Numbered from the stretch's first letter, positions 1 through 5,819 are shown. The stretch is 5,834 nt of DNA from Sphingomonas bacterium (GCA_026785645.1 JAJAZM010000059.1:1-5834); one strand, 5' to 3'. Numbers and translations are program-made. The notes: generated by a model from the sequence alone, not told the origin.

Positions 1-300
1 GCCCAGCTAGGGGCGCCGACCCTCGCCCGCCTCGGCGAACGCGAGCGGGCGGGCGACTGGCTGGAGCGCGCGATGTTCATCGATCCCGACGACCCGATCG
101 TCGCCTATAATGCGGCCTGCACCTACGCCCAGTTGGGCGACGCGGAGAAAGCCTTCGTCTCGCTCAACAAGTGGGCGGCGAACAGCGGCAGCGAAATGGA
201 AATGTGGCTGGAGACCGACAATGATCTCGACGACCTTCGCCCTGACCCGCGCTTCACGGCAATCGTCGACATGCTCAGGCAGCGGCGCGCCACCGCCTAA
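1..300 (+). CDS. C-terminal part of a TPR protein, 5' end outside the window
   Basis: The frame is open from base 1 to a TAA at 298-300, giving 99 residues with no start needed inside the window; the ATG at 73 is internal. Residues 36-58 (YNAACTYAQLGDAEKAF and following) have the helix-turn-helix pattern of a tetratricopeptide repeat. The tail, with DNDLDDLRPDPRF near residues 73-85, matches the end-of-group TPR typical of TPR-tailed class III adenylate cyclases, winged-helix TPR regulators and some Ser/Thr kinases. In those families the TPR array is a protein-interaction module behind an N-terminal output domain. That domain is not visible here, so the full function cannot be named. The gene converges on the dehydrogenase gene, and the two stop codons overlap within CTAA at 297-300. 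The TPR call is confident; the parent protein is not identified. Confidence 0.8.
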   Translation, partial: AQLGAPTLARLGERERAGDWLERAMFIDPDDPIVAYNAACTYAQLGDAEKAFVSLNKWAANSGSEMEMWLETDNDLDDLRPDPRFTAIVDMLRQRRATA

Positions 301-1055
301 TTTTTAATCGCCCCGGTGATCTTGCGCAGAATTGCCCGGGGCAAGAAACGGTGGGCCTGCGCGCCGGCCTTGTTGGCGATCCCGGGAATGGCGACCGCGC
401 GGCCCGAGTCGAGCGCCTTCAATCCCATCGCCACGACATCCTCCGACCGCGCGCTGATCTTGTCGAACGCGCCATTGCCCTTGAACCCCGCAACCTCGCC
501 GAATTCGGTTTTGGTCGGGCCGGGGCAGAGCGCGGTAACTCGCACGCCCTTCCTGCCGACTTCCTCGTGCAGCGCCTCGCTAAACGACAATACGAACGCC
601 TTGGTCGCGAAATAGACCGCCATTCCGGGGCCGGGCTGGAAGGCGGCGGTCGAGGCAATGTTAAGGATCGCGCCGGTATTGCGATCGATCATCCCCGGAA
701 GCATTGCGTGGGTTAGTTCGACCAAGCTGCCGCAGTTCAAATCGATCATCGCCCGCTGCCGCGCCCCGTCGAGCGCGACGAATTTGCCGAACAGCCCGAA
801 GCCGGCGTTATTGATCAATGTCCCGACCTGCTCGCCATGCGCGGCAAGGTCCGCCATCAGCGAGCCCGCAGCGCCGGGCTGGCCGAGGTCGAGCGTCACC
901 GCACGGGCGTTGCCAAGCTCGTTCGCGAGCGCTTCCAGCTTGTCACGCCGACGCGCCACCAGCACCAGCCGCTCGCCCCGCGCGGCGCATTGCCGCGCAA
1001 AGTCCGCGCCGAGCCCAGCCGACGCGCCGGTGATCAGGGTGACGAGGGCGGTCAG
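297..1055 (-). CDS. Short-chain dehydrogenase/reductase (SDR family, DltE/YdfG-like), probable CTG start
   Basis: A 252-residue classical SDR, normal length for the family, predicted to be a cytoplasmic NAD(P)-dependent oxidoreductase of unknown substrate. The visible motifs are the Rossmann glycine motif TGASAGLG (residues 9-16), a basic stretch ARRR after the second strand (34-37) that suggests NADPH preference, NNAG (82-85), and a complete catalytic set N107, S135, Y148 and K152 (YFATK), then PG at 178-179. The overall pattern resembles the COG0300 group. Start choice: the frame stays open far upstream, but that part is the shadow of the isomerase gene. Homology begins right at the first beta strand, where the only candidate is CTG at 1055-1053, preceded by AAGGCGAG six bases upstream. 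It overlaps the isomerase stop as CTGA, implying translational coupling. An in-frame upstream GTG is possible, but would add about 30 residues unlike an SDR. The family is certain and the start is moderately sure. Confidence 0.9.
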   Translation of the reverse strand: MTALVTLITGASAGLGADFARQCAARGERLVLVARRRDKLEALANELGNARAVTLDLGQPGAAGSLMADLAAHGEQVGTLINNAGFGLFGKFVALDGARQRAMIDLNCGSLVELTHAMLPGMIDRNTGAILNIASTAAFQPGPGMAVYFATKAFVLSFSEALHEEVGRKGVRVTALCPGPTKTEFGEVAGFKGNGAFDKISARSEDVVAMGLKALDSGRAVAIPGIANKAGAQAHRFLPRAILRKITGAIKN

Positions 1056-1507
1056 GCGACGCTCGCCTTGACGATGCTGCCCGGATTGCGAACCGGCTCG
1101 CCGGTGGGCAACGCATCGACATGCTCCATCCCGCTCTCGACTTCGCCCCACACGGTATACTGGTTGTCGAGGAAACTGGCGTTGTCGAGGCAGATGAAGA
1201 ATTGGCTGTTGGCGCTGTTGGGGCTCGACGAGCGCGCCATCGAGCAGGTCCCGCGGACGTGCGGCTGGCTCGAGAATTCGGCCTTGAGGTCGGGCTGCTT
1301 GCTGCCGCCCATACCGGTCCCGGTGGGGTCGCCGCCCTGCGCCATGAAGCCGGGGATCACGCGGTGGAACACCACCCCATCGTAGAAACCTTCGTTGGCG
1401 AGGCTCGCGATCCGCTCGACATGGCCCGGCGCGAGGTCGGGGCGAAGCTTGATCACGACGTCGCCGCCGGTCGAGAGGGTCAGGGTCAGGGTGTTGGCGT
1501 CGGCCAT
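1052..1507 (-). CDS. Cyclophilin-type peptidylprolyl cis-trans isomerase
   Basis: A 151-residue single-domain cyclophilin that interconverts cis and trans X-Pro bonds during protein folding. There is no signal peptide, so it should act in the cytoplasm, like PpiB-type enzymes. The core motif FHRVIPGFMAQGGDPTGTG starts at residue 47 and supplies the catalytic Arg49, Phe54 and Gln57 (equivalent to R55, F60 and Q63 of human cyclophilin A). NSQFFICL (100-107) forms the hydrophobic pocket. The position equivalent to cyclophilin A Trp121 is Phe112, as is common in bacterial members that bind cyclosporin poorly. The ATG start is preceded by GGAG about eight bases upstream. It is the first gene of a two-gene unit: its TGA overlaps the CTG start of the dehydrogenase gene. 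It is divergent from mgtE, with 111 bases between the starts. The family and active state are very secure; the exact symbol is not, so none is given. Confidence 0.95.
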   Translation of the reverse strand: MADANTLTLTLSTGGDVVIKLRPDLAPGHVERIASLANEGFYDGVVFHRVIPGFMAQGGDPTGTGMGGSKQPDLKAEFSSQPHVRGTCSMARSSSPNSANSQFFICLDNASFLDNQYTVWGEVESGMEHVDALPTGEPVRNPGSIVKASVA

Positions 1508-1618
1508 GGGTGCATCTCCGCAAAAGGGGTTCGCGGCGGCCTTTAAGCAAGTCGCTTGGGTTGCGCCAGAGGCGGTGCGGCCATAGGAGGGCGGCCAAGC
1601 GCCGGCAGGGGAAGTGAG

Positions 1619-3061
1619 ATGAGCGACCGCGACGATTTCGCCGCCATCCCGACAATCGATTCGCCTGATACCGCGCCTGTGCCTGAGCTAGAGCGCCGCG
1701 CGGTGATGGATCACGAAGACCGGCTGCGTCCCGACTTCGTCGCCAAGGTGCTCGACGCGGTCGAGGCAGGCGACAATGACACCGCCCGCGCGATGGTCGA
1801 GCCGCTCCACCCGGCCGACATCGCCGATCTGATCGAACTTGCCGCCGGCGATGAGCGCGAAGGGCTGGTCGCGGCGCTGGCCGGGATCGTCGACGCCGAC
1901 GTCTATGCCGAATTGAACGAGCATGTCCGCGAGACCTTGATCGACGAAATGGACGCGGCCCAGGTCGCCGACCTCGCGGGGCAACTCGATACTGACGATG
2001 CAGTGGCGATCATCGAGGACCTCGACCGCGACGAGCAGCGGGCCGTCCTTTCGGCGATGGATCCCGACGATCGCGCCGCGGTCGAGGAAGCGCTGACCTA
2101 TCCGGAGGAGACCGCCGGCCGCCTGATGCAACGCGACCTGATCGCGGTGCCCGAGCATTGGACCGTCGGCCAGGTGATCGACTACCTGCGCTCGTCGGAC
2201 GAATTGGCCGACGATTTCTGGGAAGTGTTCGTGGTCTCGCCGGTCCACCACCCGGTCGGCACGTGCAAACTCTCGACCATCCTGCGCTCACCGCGGACGA
2301 TCAAGGTCCGCGACATCATGTTGCGCGACCAAACCTTGATCCCGGTCGATCTCGACCAGGAAGAAGTCGCGCTCAAATTCCAGAAATATGCGCTCATCTC
2401 GGCCGCGGTGGTCGATCCGTCGGGGCGACTGGTGGGCATGATCACGGTCGATGACATCGTCCACATCATCCAGGAAGAAGCCGGCGAGGACGTGCTGCTG
2501 CTGTCGGGCGCGGGCGACGGCGACATCAACGAGCCGGTGTTCGAAACCTACAAGTCGCGGGTCCGCTGGCTCGCCGCCAATCTGATGACCGCGCTGGTCG
2601 CCTCGTCGATCATCCGCCTGTTCGAACATTCGATCGAGCGGCTGGCGGTGCTGGCGGTGCTGATGCCGATCGTCGCCGGGGTCGGCGGCAATGCCGGAAC
2701 CCAGACGCTGGCGGTCACCGTCCGTGCCATCGCCACCAACCAGCTGACCGGCTCCAACCGCTGGCGCGCGGTCGGGCGCGAAATGCGCGTTGCCTCGATG
2801 AACGGCCTGACCATCGCGATCCTCGTTGGCACTGCGGTGACGTTACTGCTCGGCTCGGCCCAATTGGGAATGGTGATTGCCGCGGCGATGATGGCAAACA
2901 TTCTTGTCGCCGGCCTGGCCGGGGTGCTGGTCCCGCTGACAATGGAGCGCTACGGTGCCGACCCCGCCGTCGCCTCGTCGGTGTTCGTCACCATGGTTAC
3001 CGATTCGATGGGCTTCCTCGCCTTTCTCGGCCTGGCGACGTGGGTGGGGCTGGTGCCCTAG
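1619..3061 (+). CDS. mgtE: Magnesium transporter/channel MgtE
   Basis: A 480-residue inner-membrane Mg2+ channel, slightly longer than Thermus MgtE (450). The order is the family's: a variable acidic N-terminus (1-35), the cytosolic superhelical N domain (about 38-160, including HPADIADLIE), a CBS pair (about 161-292, from YPEETAGRLM to VDDIVHIIQEEAGED), the plug-helix region (293-316), then five membrane segments near 317-335, 342-365, 394-412, 416-440 and 455-479. The signature PIVAGVGGNAGTQTLAVTVR starts at residue 350. Asp462 in TDSMGF matches the pore aspartate that selects Mg2+. In the family the N and CBS domains bind Mg2+ and close the pore when the ion is abundant. The ATG at 1619 has AGGGGAA five bases upstream; the frame could extend back to a TTG at 1556, but that part has no family likeness. 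No Mg2+ riboswitch fits the 111-base divergent upstream region. The last codons lie inside the first copy of a tandem repeat. Confidence 0.96.
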   Translation: MSDRDDFAAIPTIDSPDTAPVPELERRAVMDHEDRLRPDFVAKVLDAVEAGDNDTARAMVEPLHPADIADLIELAAGDEREGLVAALAGIVDADVYAELNEHVRETLIDEMDAAQVADLAGQLDTDDAVAIIEDLDRDEQRAVLSAMDPDDRAAVEEALTYPEETAGRLMQRDLIAVPEHWTVGQVIDYLRSSDELADDFWEVFVVSPVHHPVGTCKLSTILRSPRTIKVRDIMLRDQTLIPVDLDQEEVALKFQKYALISAAVVDPSGRLVGMITVDDIVHIIQEEAGEDVLLLSGAGDGDINEPVFETYKSRVRWLAANLMTALVASSIIRLFEHSIERLAVLAVLMPIVAGVGGNAGTQTLAVTVRAIATNQLTGSNRWRAVGREMRVASMNGLTIAILVGTAVTLLLGSAQLGMVIAAAMMANILVAGLAGVLVPLTMERYGADPAVASSVFVTMVTDSMGFLAFLGLATWVGLVP

Positions 3062-3117
3062 GCACCGTGGAGTCGGGCTAGTGCCATAGGCACCGTGGGG
3101 TGGGTCTGGTCCCCTAG
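3034..3117 (+). repeat. Three tandem 28-bp repeats spanning the mgtE stop codon
   Basis: Copies lie at 3034-3061, 3062-3089 and 3090-3117, with an exact 28-base period (TAG at 3059, 3087 and 3115). Copy 1 is the end of mgtE. Copies 2 and 3 are identical at 22 of 28 positions, and their six differences fall at repeat positions 10, 13, 16, 19, 22 and 25, that is every third base. Read in the phase that ends in TAG, copies 2 and 3 both spell HRGVGLVP-stop with different codons (GGA GTC GGG CTA GTG CCA against GGG GTG GGT CTG GTC CCC), and copy 1 spells ATWVGLVP-stop. Copies 1 and 3 agree at 18 of the last 20 bases. Since 28 is not a multiple of three, each copy lies in a different frame of the transcript. 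There are no spacers, so this is not a CRISPR. The origin is unknown; duplicated gene-end or attachment-site remnants are possibilities. Confidence 0.85.
3053..3093. other. Two short inverted repeats centred on the TAG codons of the repeat
   Basis: GTGCC-CTA-GGCAC (3053-3065) and GTGCC-ATA-GGCAC (3081-3093) are perfect five-pair stems with three-base loops, 28 bases apart. The first contains the mgtE stop codon. The third repeat copy has lost the stem (GTCCCCTAGCCAC). Neither hairpin is followed by a T-run on either strand, so they are not typical intrinsic terminators. They could protect an mRNA end, act as recombinase half-sites, or simply be a by-product of the repeat. Confidence 0.5.
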
Positions 3118-3156
3118 CCACTTGAATCACTGACGCTTTCCGCCCAGTTCGGCGCG

Positions 3157-3555
3157 GTGCCGCTCAATCTCTCCAAGGTCGCATTCTCCTGCGCCAGCGT
3201 CGAAACGCTCGAGCGCCGCGTCATCGCGCGGTCGAGCGGGGGCGAAATGCGCGTCGCCACCCGCATGCGCCCCAAGCGCGCCGGGGAATTGATCGGCGGT
3301 GCACTCCACTGGATCGTCAAGCATCGGATCGTCGCCCGGCAGGAGATCTTGCGGCTCGAGGATCGCAAGGACGGCAGGATCGACATCGTCCTGTCCGACC
3401 AGTTGGTGATCGTCGCGGCCGCCCCCAAGCGCGCCCACCAGGGCTGGCGCTATCTCGAGGCGGAGGACGCCCCCGGCACCGATGTCGACGATAGCGGGAT
3501 GAGCGAACTCCCGCCGCGCATGTATGCCAAACTTGCGGGATTAGGACTCGTTTAA
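3157..3555 (+). CDS. DUF1489 family protein
   Basis: A 132-residue protein that I recognise as the alphaproteobacterial DUF1489 family (COG5458), whose function is unknown. Features seen: the N-terminus MPLNLSK, the TRMRPKR block (35-41), GGALHWIVK (47-55), a central IVARQEIL stretch (58-65), QGWRYL followed by EDAP (95-106), and the tail LPPRMYAKLAGLGLV (118-132). These match the family from end to end, so the gene looks complete. It is soluble, with no signal peptide or membrane helix. The start is GTG at 3157, chosen because it gives the conserved MPLxLxK beginning; no good Shine-Dalgarno sequence precedes it. The frame is closed upstream by the TAG of the third tandem repeat at 3115. It follows mgtE after 95 bases on the same strand and ends 11 bases from the convergent GIN-domain gene, with no terminator visible between them. 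It may share the mgtE transcript. Confidence 0.88.
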   Translation: MPLNLSKVAFSCASVETLERRVIARSSGGEMRVATRMRPKRAGELIGGALHWIVKHRIVARQEILRLEDRKDGRIDIVLSDQLVIVAAAPKRAHQGWRYLEAEDAPGTDVDDSGMSELPPRMYAKLAGLGLV

Positions 3556-3566
3556 CGCCAGACCTT

Positions 3567-4271
3567 CTAACGACACCCGCTGACGCTGGCCGACCCCCTG
3601 GTCGTGACGATGCACGACGGCGTTCCGCTAAGCGTCACCGCAGCGACTCCCTGAGCGTCGACCTTGGCGGTCTGGGTAACGGTCAGCTTGACGATCGCCG
3701 GCCCCTGCGCGCCGATCACCGCATCCTTGACCGTCAATCCTTCGCCATCGAGCGCCGAGGTGCCACGCACGATCGCGGTCAGCTTGAGCGCCTTGCCTGC
3801 CAGCCGCGCGCTCGCCGCGCCGGCCAGCCCGATCTGCAGCTGGTCGACCTCGACCGCGCCAATCGCGAGCGACCCCGCGCCCTGCGCCGCCGCCTCGAAC
3901 TTCATCCCGCGCACCTTGTTGATGGTCAGGCTGCCGGCGCCGTTGACGAATGCCGCGGTCAGCTCGTGGGTGCCGATCAGTACCTCGACCGGTCCCGCCG
4001 ATTCGCCCGGATAGCCGCCCCATGAAGCCGAGCGGTTGGCGCGAACGATCAACGTTCGCCCCTCGACCACGACATTGACCGGATCGAGCGCTCGCGCCGA
4101 GCCTCTGGCTTTGGCAAAGGGCGGCACCCCGACCGTCAGCGTGACCCTGTAATCGCCATCGACCCGCACCCGGTCGAAGCCCGAGACTCCGAAATTGCGG
4201 TCGGCGGCTGCGGTCAGGGCGGGGGCCGGGGCGGCGGATAACAGAAAGGCGGCGAGAATGAGCTGTTTCAT
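3567..4271 (-). CDS. Exported GIN-domain (DUF2807) protein, diverged paralogue
   Basis: A 234-residue protein with a signal peptide (K2, a hydrophobic run LILAAFLLSAA at 4-14, likely cleavage near residues 21-23), so periplasmic or secreted. After residue 28, GFDRVRVDGDYRVTLTVG and VVVEGRTLIVRANR match the start of the putative auto-transporter adhesin head-GIN domain (PF10988, DUF2807), a right-handed beta-helix fold. The later part shows about 18-20-residue periods with degenerate turns: GAGSL (111 and 131), GAASA (151), GTSAL (170), GPAIV (190), GVAAV (208) and GSASV (226). Its neighbour has regular GSG at these turns. Cys220 and Cys233 near the C-terminus may form a disulfide, as in the neighbour. 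It starts at ATG 4271, 62 bases behind the upstream paralogue on the same strand, so they are probably co-transcribed. The molecular function of the family is not established; some members are anti-sigma-linked or cell-surface proteins. Confidence 0.85.
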   Translation of the reverse strand: MKQLILAAFLLSAAPAPALTAAADRNFGVSGFDRVRVDGDYRVTLTVGVPPFAKARGSARALDPVNVVVEGRTLIVRANRSASWGGYPGESAGPVEVLIGTHELTAAFVNGAGSLTINKVRGMKFEAAAQGAGSLAIGAVEVDQLQIGLAGAASARLAGKALKLTAIVRGTSALDGEGLTVKDAVIGAQGPAIVKLTVTQTAKVDAQGVAAVTLSGTPSCIVTTRGSASVSGCR

Positions 4272-4333
4272 GCCCCCACTTGTCGCCGCTCATGGTTAAC
4301 AATTCACTAGCGCGTGCGGCTCACCGCCAATCA

Positions 4334-5056
4334 TTAGCCGCAGGTGACGTTGCCCGATCCGGCCTTGCTGACACTGCATTTCGCGCCGCCGGTGATGGTG
4401 ACATCGCCCGAGCCTGCGATCTTGACGGTGGCGCTGTCGCTGGCATTGGCCTGGACATTGCCCGATCCACCGACCGCCACGCTGGCGGTTTTCACGGCCA
4501 GCGCGGACGCATCGACGTCGCCCGACCCGCCAACCTTGATATTGGTCGATTGCGCGGTTCCGGCGGCGGTGATCGTGCCCGATCCGCCGACCGCAAACTC
4601 GACCGCGCCGCCCTTGACCGCGGCCAGCGCCAGGTCGCCCGACCCGGCGACCGTGCCCTTGAAGTCGCCATCGACCTTGTCGACTGCAATCCCGCCCGAT
4701 CCGGCGATCCTTGCGCCGTGCAGCATCGCGGTAGTGACGGTGAACTCGGCCTTGCCTTGGCGGCCCCAGTTTAAGCTTATGCCATTCTTCTTCTTGGGCC
4801 GGATCTTGAGGGTATCGCCGTCGACCACGACCTCGGTCTCGTCGAGCAATTTGTCGCCGCCGGTCGCGCTTGCGCCGGGCGTGCCGCCGGTGACGACCCT
4901 GACCTCATACGGCCCCGCGACCGCAATCTTGTCGAACGCGCCAAGTTGGAAGGTGCGGGTCACGGACGATCCGGGATCGCGATTCTCGGCGTCGGCGCCG
5001 ACATTGCAGGCGGTGGCAGCAAGCGCGGCGGCGGCGATGGTGAACGTGCGAATCAT
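4334..5056 (-). CDS. Head-GIN-domain (DUF2807) protein with GSG repeats, probable lipoprotein
   Basis: A 240-residue exported protein. The N-terminus MIRTFTIAAAALAATAC has a hydrophobic core and a Cys17 in a weak lipobox (ATAC), followed by Asn18, so a lipid-anchored envelope protein is likely but not certain. Residues 38-86 (LGAFDKIAVAGPYEVRVV, then VVVDGDTLKIRPKKK) are the GIN-domain opening. From 118 on there are seven beta-helix turns, each marked by GSG, with serines at 120, 139, 159, 178, 198, 216 and 234, spaced 18-20 residues. Cys227 and Cys239 could close the last coil by a disulfide. The ATG at 5056 is chosen over an upstream in-frame ATG (5116) because it has AGGGAG just upstream and starts the signal sequence; the extension would run through the promoter. 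It heads a likely two-gene unit with the diverged paralogue downstream. The fold is confident, the biological role unknown. Confidence 0.9.
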   Translation of the reverse strand: MIRTFTIAAAALAATACNVGADAENRDPGSSVTRTFQLGAFDKIAVAGPYEVRVVTGGTPGASATGGDKLLDETEVVVDGDTLKIRPKKKNGISLNWGRQGKAEFTVTTAMLHGARIAGSGGIAVDKVDGDFKGTVAGSGDLALAAVKGGAVEFAVGGSGTITAAGTAQSTNIKVGGSGDVDASALAVKTASVAVGGSGNVQANASDSATVKIAGSGDVTITGGAKCSVSKAGSGNVTCG

Positions 5057-5075
5057 GAAAGGCTCCCTGGTTAGC

Positions 5076-5093
5076 GTATTGCAGATGTAATAC
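5076..5093. promoter_or_regulatory. 18-bp palindromic operator, BlaI/MecI/CopY-like
   Basis: Plus strand GTATTGCA-GA-TGTAATAC: eight-base arms with a single mismatch around a two-base centre. The core form, with TACA and TGTA around two bases, resembles operators of the BlaI/MecI/CopY winged-helix repressor family; one arm reads TGCA instead of TGTA. It covers the predicted -10 of the GIN-domain promoter and lies 20 bases upstream of the ATG, a position where a bound dimer would block transcription. The palindrome is seen directly; the regulator family is inferred, and no such repressor gene is in the window. Confidence 0.5.
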
Positions 5094-5116
5094 ACCAAGG
5101 CACGGGGACAAGGCAA
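5087..5116 (-). promoter_or_regulatory. Candidate sigma-70-type promoter of the GIN-domain gene pair
   Basis: On the minus strand, TTGCCT (5116-5111) and TATTAC (5092-5087) are separated by 18 bases and would place the transcription start near 5080, giving a short leader with the AGGGAG ribosome binding site. The -10 box overlaps the palindrome. The motifs are a moderate match to the housekeeping consensus; no experimental start site is implied. Confidence 0.45.
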
Positions 5117-5148
5117 GCCCGATGACGCCGCGGCCGCTTTTCGACCCC

Positions 5149-5181
5149 CAAAGGAAAAGGGCGCCCCCGGAGGGACGCCCT
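5149..5181 (-). terminator. Intrinsic terminator of carD
   Basis: AGGGCG (5158-5163) pairs with CGCCCT (5176-5181). One mismatch and three inner CCC/GGG pairs close a CGGA loop. On the minus strand the stem is followed by a T-rich run (TTTTCCTTT, counting the last stem base). It lies 27 bases beyond the carD stop codon, and separates carD from the GIN-domain gene pair, which reads in the same direction. Confidence 0.75.
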
Positions 5182-5207
5182 GATCGTCTCGGCAACGCGG
5201 ACGCAGT

Positions 5208-5744
5208 TTACGCCGCTTCGGCTTTCGCCTTGTTGTGGATAGCGGCGGCCTTGTTCAAAATCTCGAGGATCTTGACCAAAGCGGTTTTCTCGTCGGTTTC
5301 TTCCATCGCGCCAAGCTCGCGCGCCAGGCGCGACGAGGCGGCTTCGAAGATCTGCCGCTCCGAATAGCTCTGCTCGGGCTGGTCGTCGGCGCGGAACAGA
5401 TCGCGGGTCACTTCGGCGATCGAGGTCAGGTCGCCCGAATTGATCTTGGCTTCATATTCCTGAGCGCGGCGCGACCACATGGTGCGCTTGACCTTGGGCT
5501 TGCCCGTGAGAGTCTCGAGCGCGTCCTTCATCGTCTTGTCGCTCGACAGCTTGCGCATCCCGACTGCATCGGCCTTGCCGACCGGAACGCGGAGCGTCAT
5601 GCGCTCCTTCTCGAAGCGCAGCACATACAGGTCGAGGCTGGTGCCGGCGATCTCGGTATTCTGGAGTTCGACCACGCGGCCGACGCCATGCTTGGGATAC
5701 ACGACAAAATCACCCACATCGAAGCTCAATGCCTTCGCTGCCAT
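5208..5744 (-). CDS. carD: CarD/CdnL family RNA polymerase-binding transcription regulator
   Basis: A 178-residue cytoplasmic protein. Residues 7-66 (FDVGDFVVYPKHGVGRV to VGMRKLSS) form the Tudor-like RNA polymerase interaction domain shared with the Mfd repair coupling factor, which in the family contacts the beta subunit. The C-terminal helical part (about 70-178) holds Trp90 in KRTMWSRRAQEYEAKINSGD (86-105), equivalent to the tryptophan that wedges into the upstream edge of the -10 bubble and stabilises open complexes. This is a global regulator of rRNA and housekeeping promoters and is often essential. Two adjacent ATG codons (5747 and 5744) are possible. The second is preferred because AAAGG lies seven bases before it rather than four. 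The alanine- and lysine-rich tail, ending NKAKAEAA, is variable in the family. Its own terminator follows. Family certain; start uncertain by one codon. Confidence 0.95.
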   Translation of the reverse strand: MAAKALSFDVGDFVVYPKHGVGRVVELQNTEIAGTSLDLYVLRFEKERMTLRVPVGKADAVGMRKLSSDKTMKDALETLTGKPKVKRTMWSRRAQEYEAKINSGDLTSIAEVTRDLFRADDQPEQSYSERQIFEAASSRLARELGAMEETDEKTALVKILEILNKAAAIHNKAKAEAA

Positions 5745-5802
5745 CATATGACCTTTCTGTTGACCAGACGGGCCTACCCTCGAATCTGCCGCATCGTCCC
5801 CC

Positions 5803-5819
5803 AAAACGACCCGCGGTCG
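5803..5819 (-). terminator. Possible short terminator of a gene beyond the window edge
   Basis: CGACC-CGC-GGTCG (5807-5819) is a perfect five-pair GC-rich stem. On the minus strand it is followed by TTTT (5806-5803). It lies about 60 bases upstream of the carD start, so it would end a minus-strand gene located past base 5834. The stem is short and the T-run is only four bases, so this is a weak call. The rest of 5745-5834 shows no recognisable coding sequence; the carD promoter should be here but no clear -35/-10 pair stands out. Confidence 0.35.

Noticed and set aside
1508..1618. Mg2+-sensing riboswitch upstream of mgtE
   Set aside because: The region between the divergent genes is only 111 bases and shows no long conserved stem structure; I see only the ribosome binding sites and a minor CAAG-TCG-CTTG dyad near 1548.
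297..1655. A single long minus-strand open frame that would make a 452-residue protein
   Set aside because: Only its last 252 residues resemble a protein family (SDR). The first 200 are arginine- and proline-rich antisense-like sequence lying in another frame of the real isomerase gene and the divergent intergenic region.
3034..3117. Small CRISPR array
   Set aside because: The 28-bp copies are directly adjacent without spacers and are imperfect, and there are no cas genes.
3062..3133. Stop-codon readthrough extension of mgtE, or a tiny open frame from GTG at 3095 to TGA at 3131
   Set aside because: The extended peptides have no family likeness, and the amino acid conservation of the repeats lies in a different phase from either frame.
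3114..3438. Minus-strand open frames opposite the DUF1489 gene
   Set aside because: They are antisense shadows in GC-rich DNA; the plus-strand product matches DUF1489 along its whole length.
3628..4302. Alternative minus-strand frame over the second GIN-domain gene
   Set aside because: It is arginine-rich shadow sequence, whereas the other frame gives a signal peptide and a GIN domain.
4339..4710. DNA-level tandem repeat (recurring CCCGAtCC-type blocks)
   Set aside because: These blocks are the reverse complement of the GSG codons of the beta-helix coils, so the protein repeat explains them.
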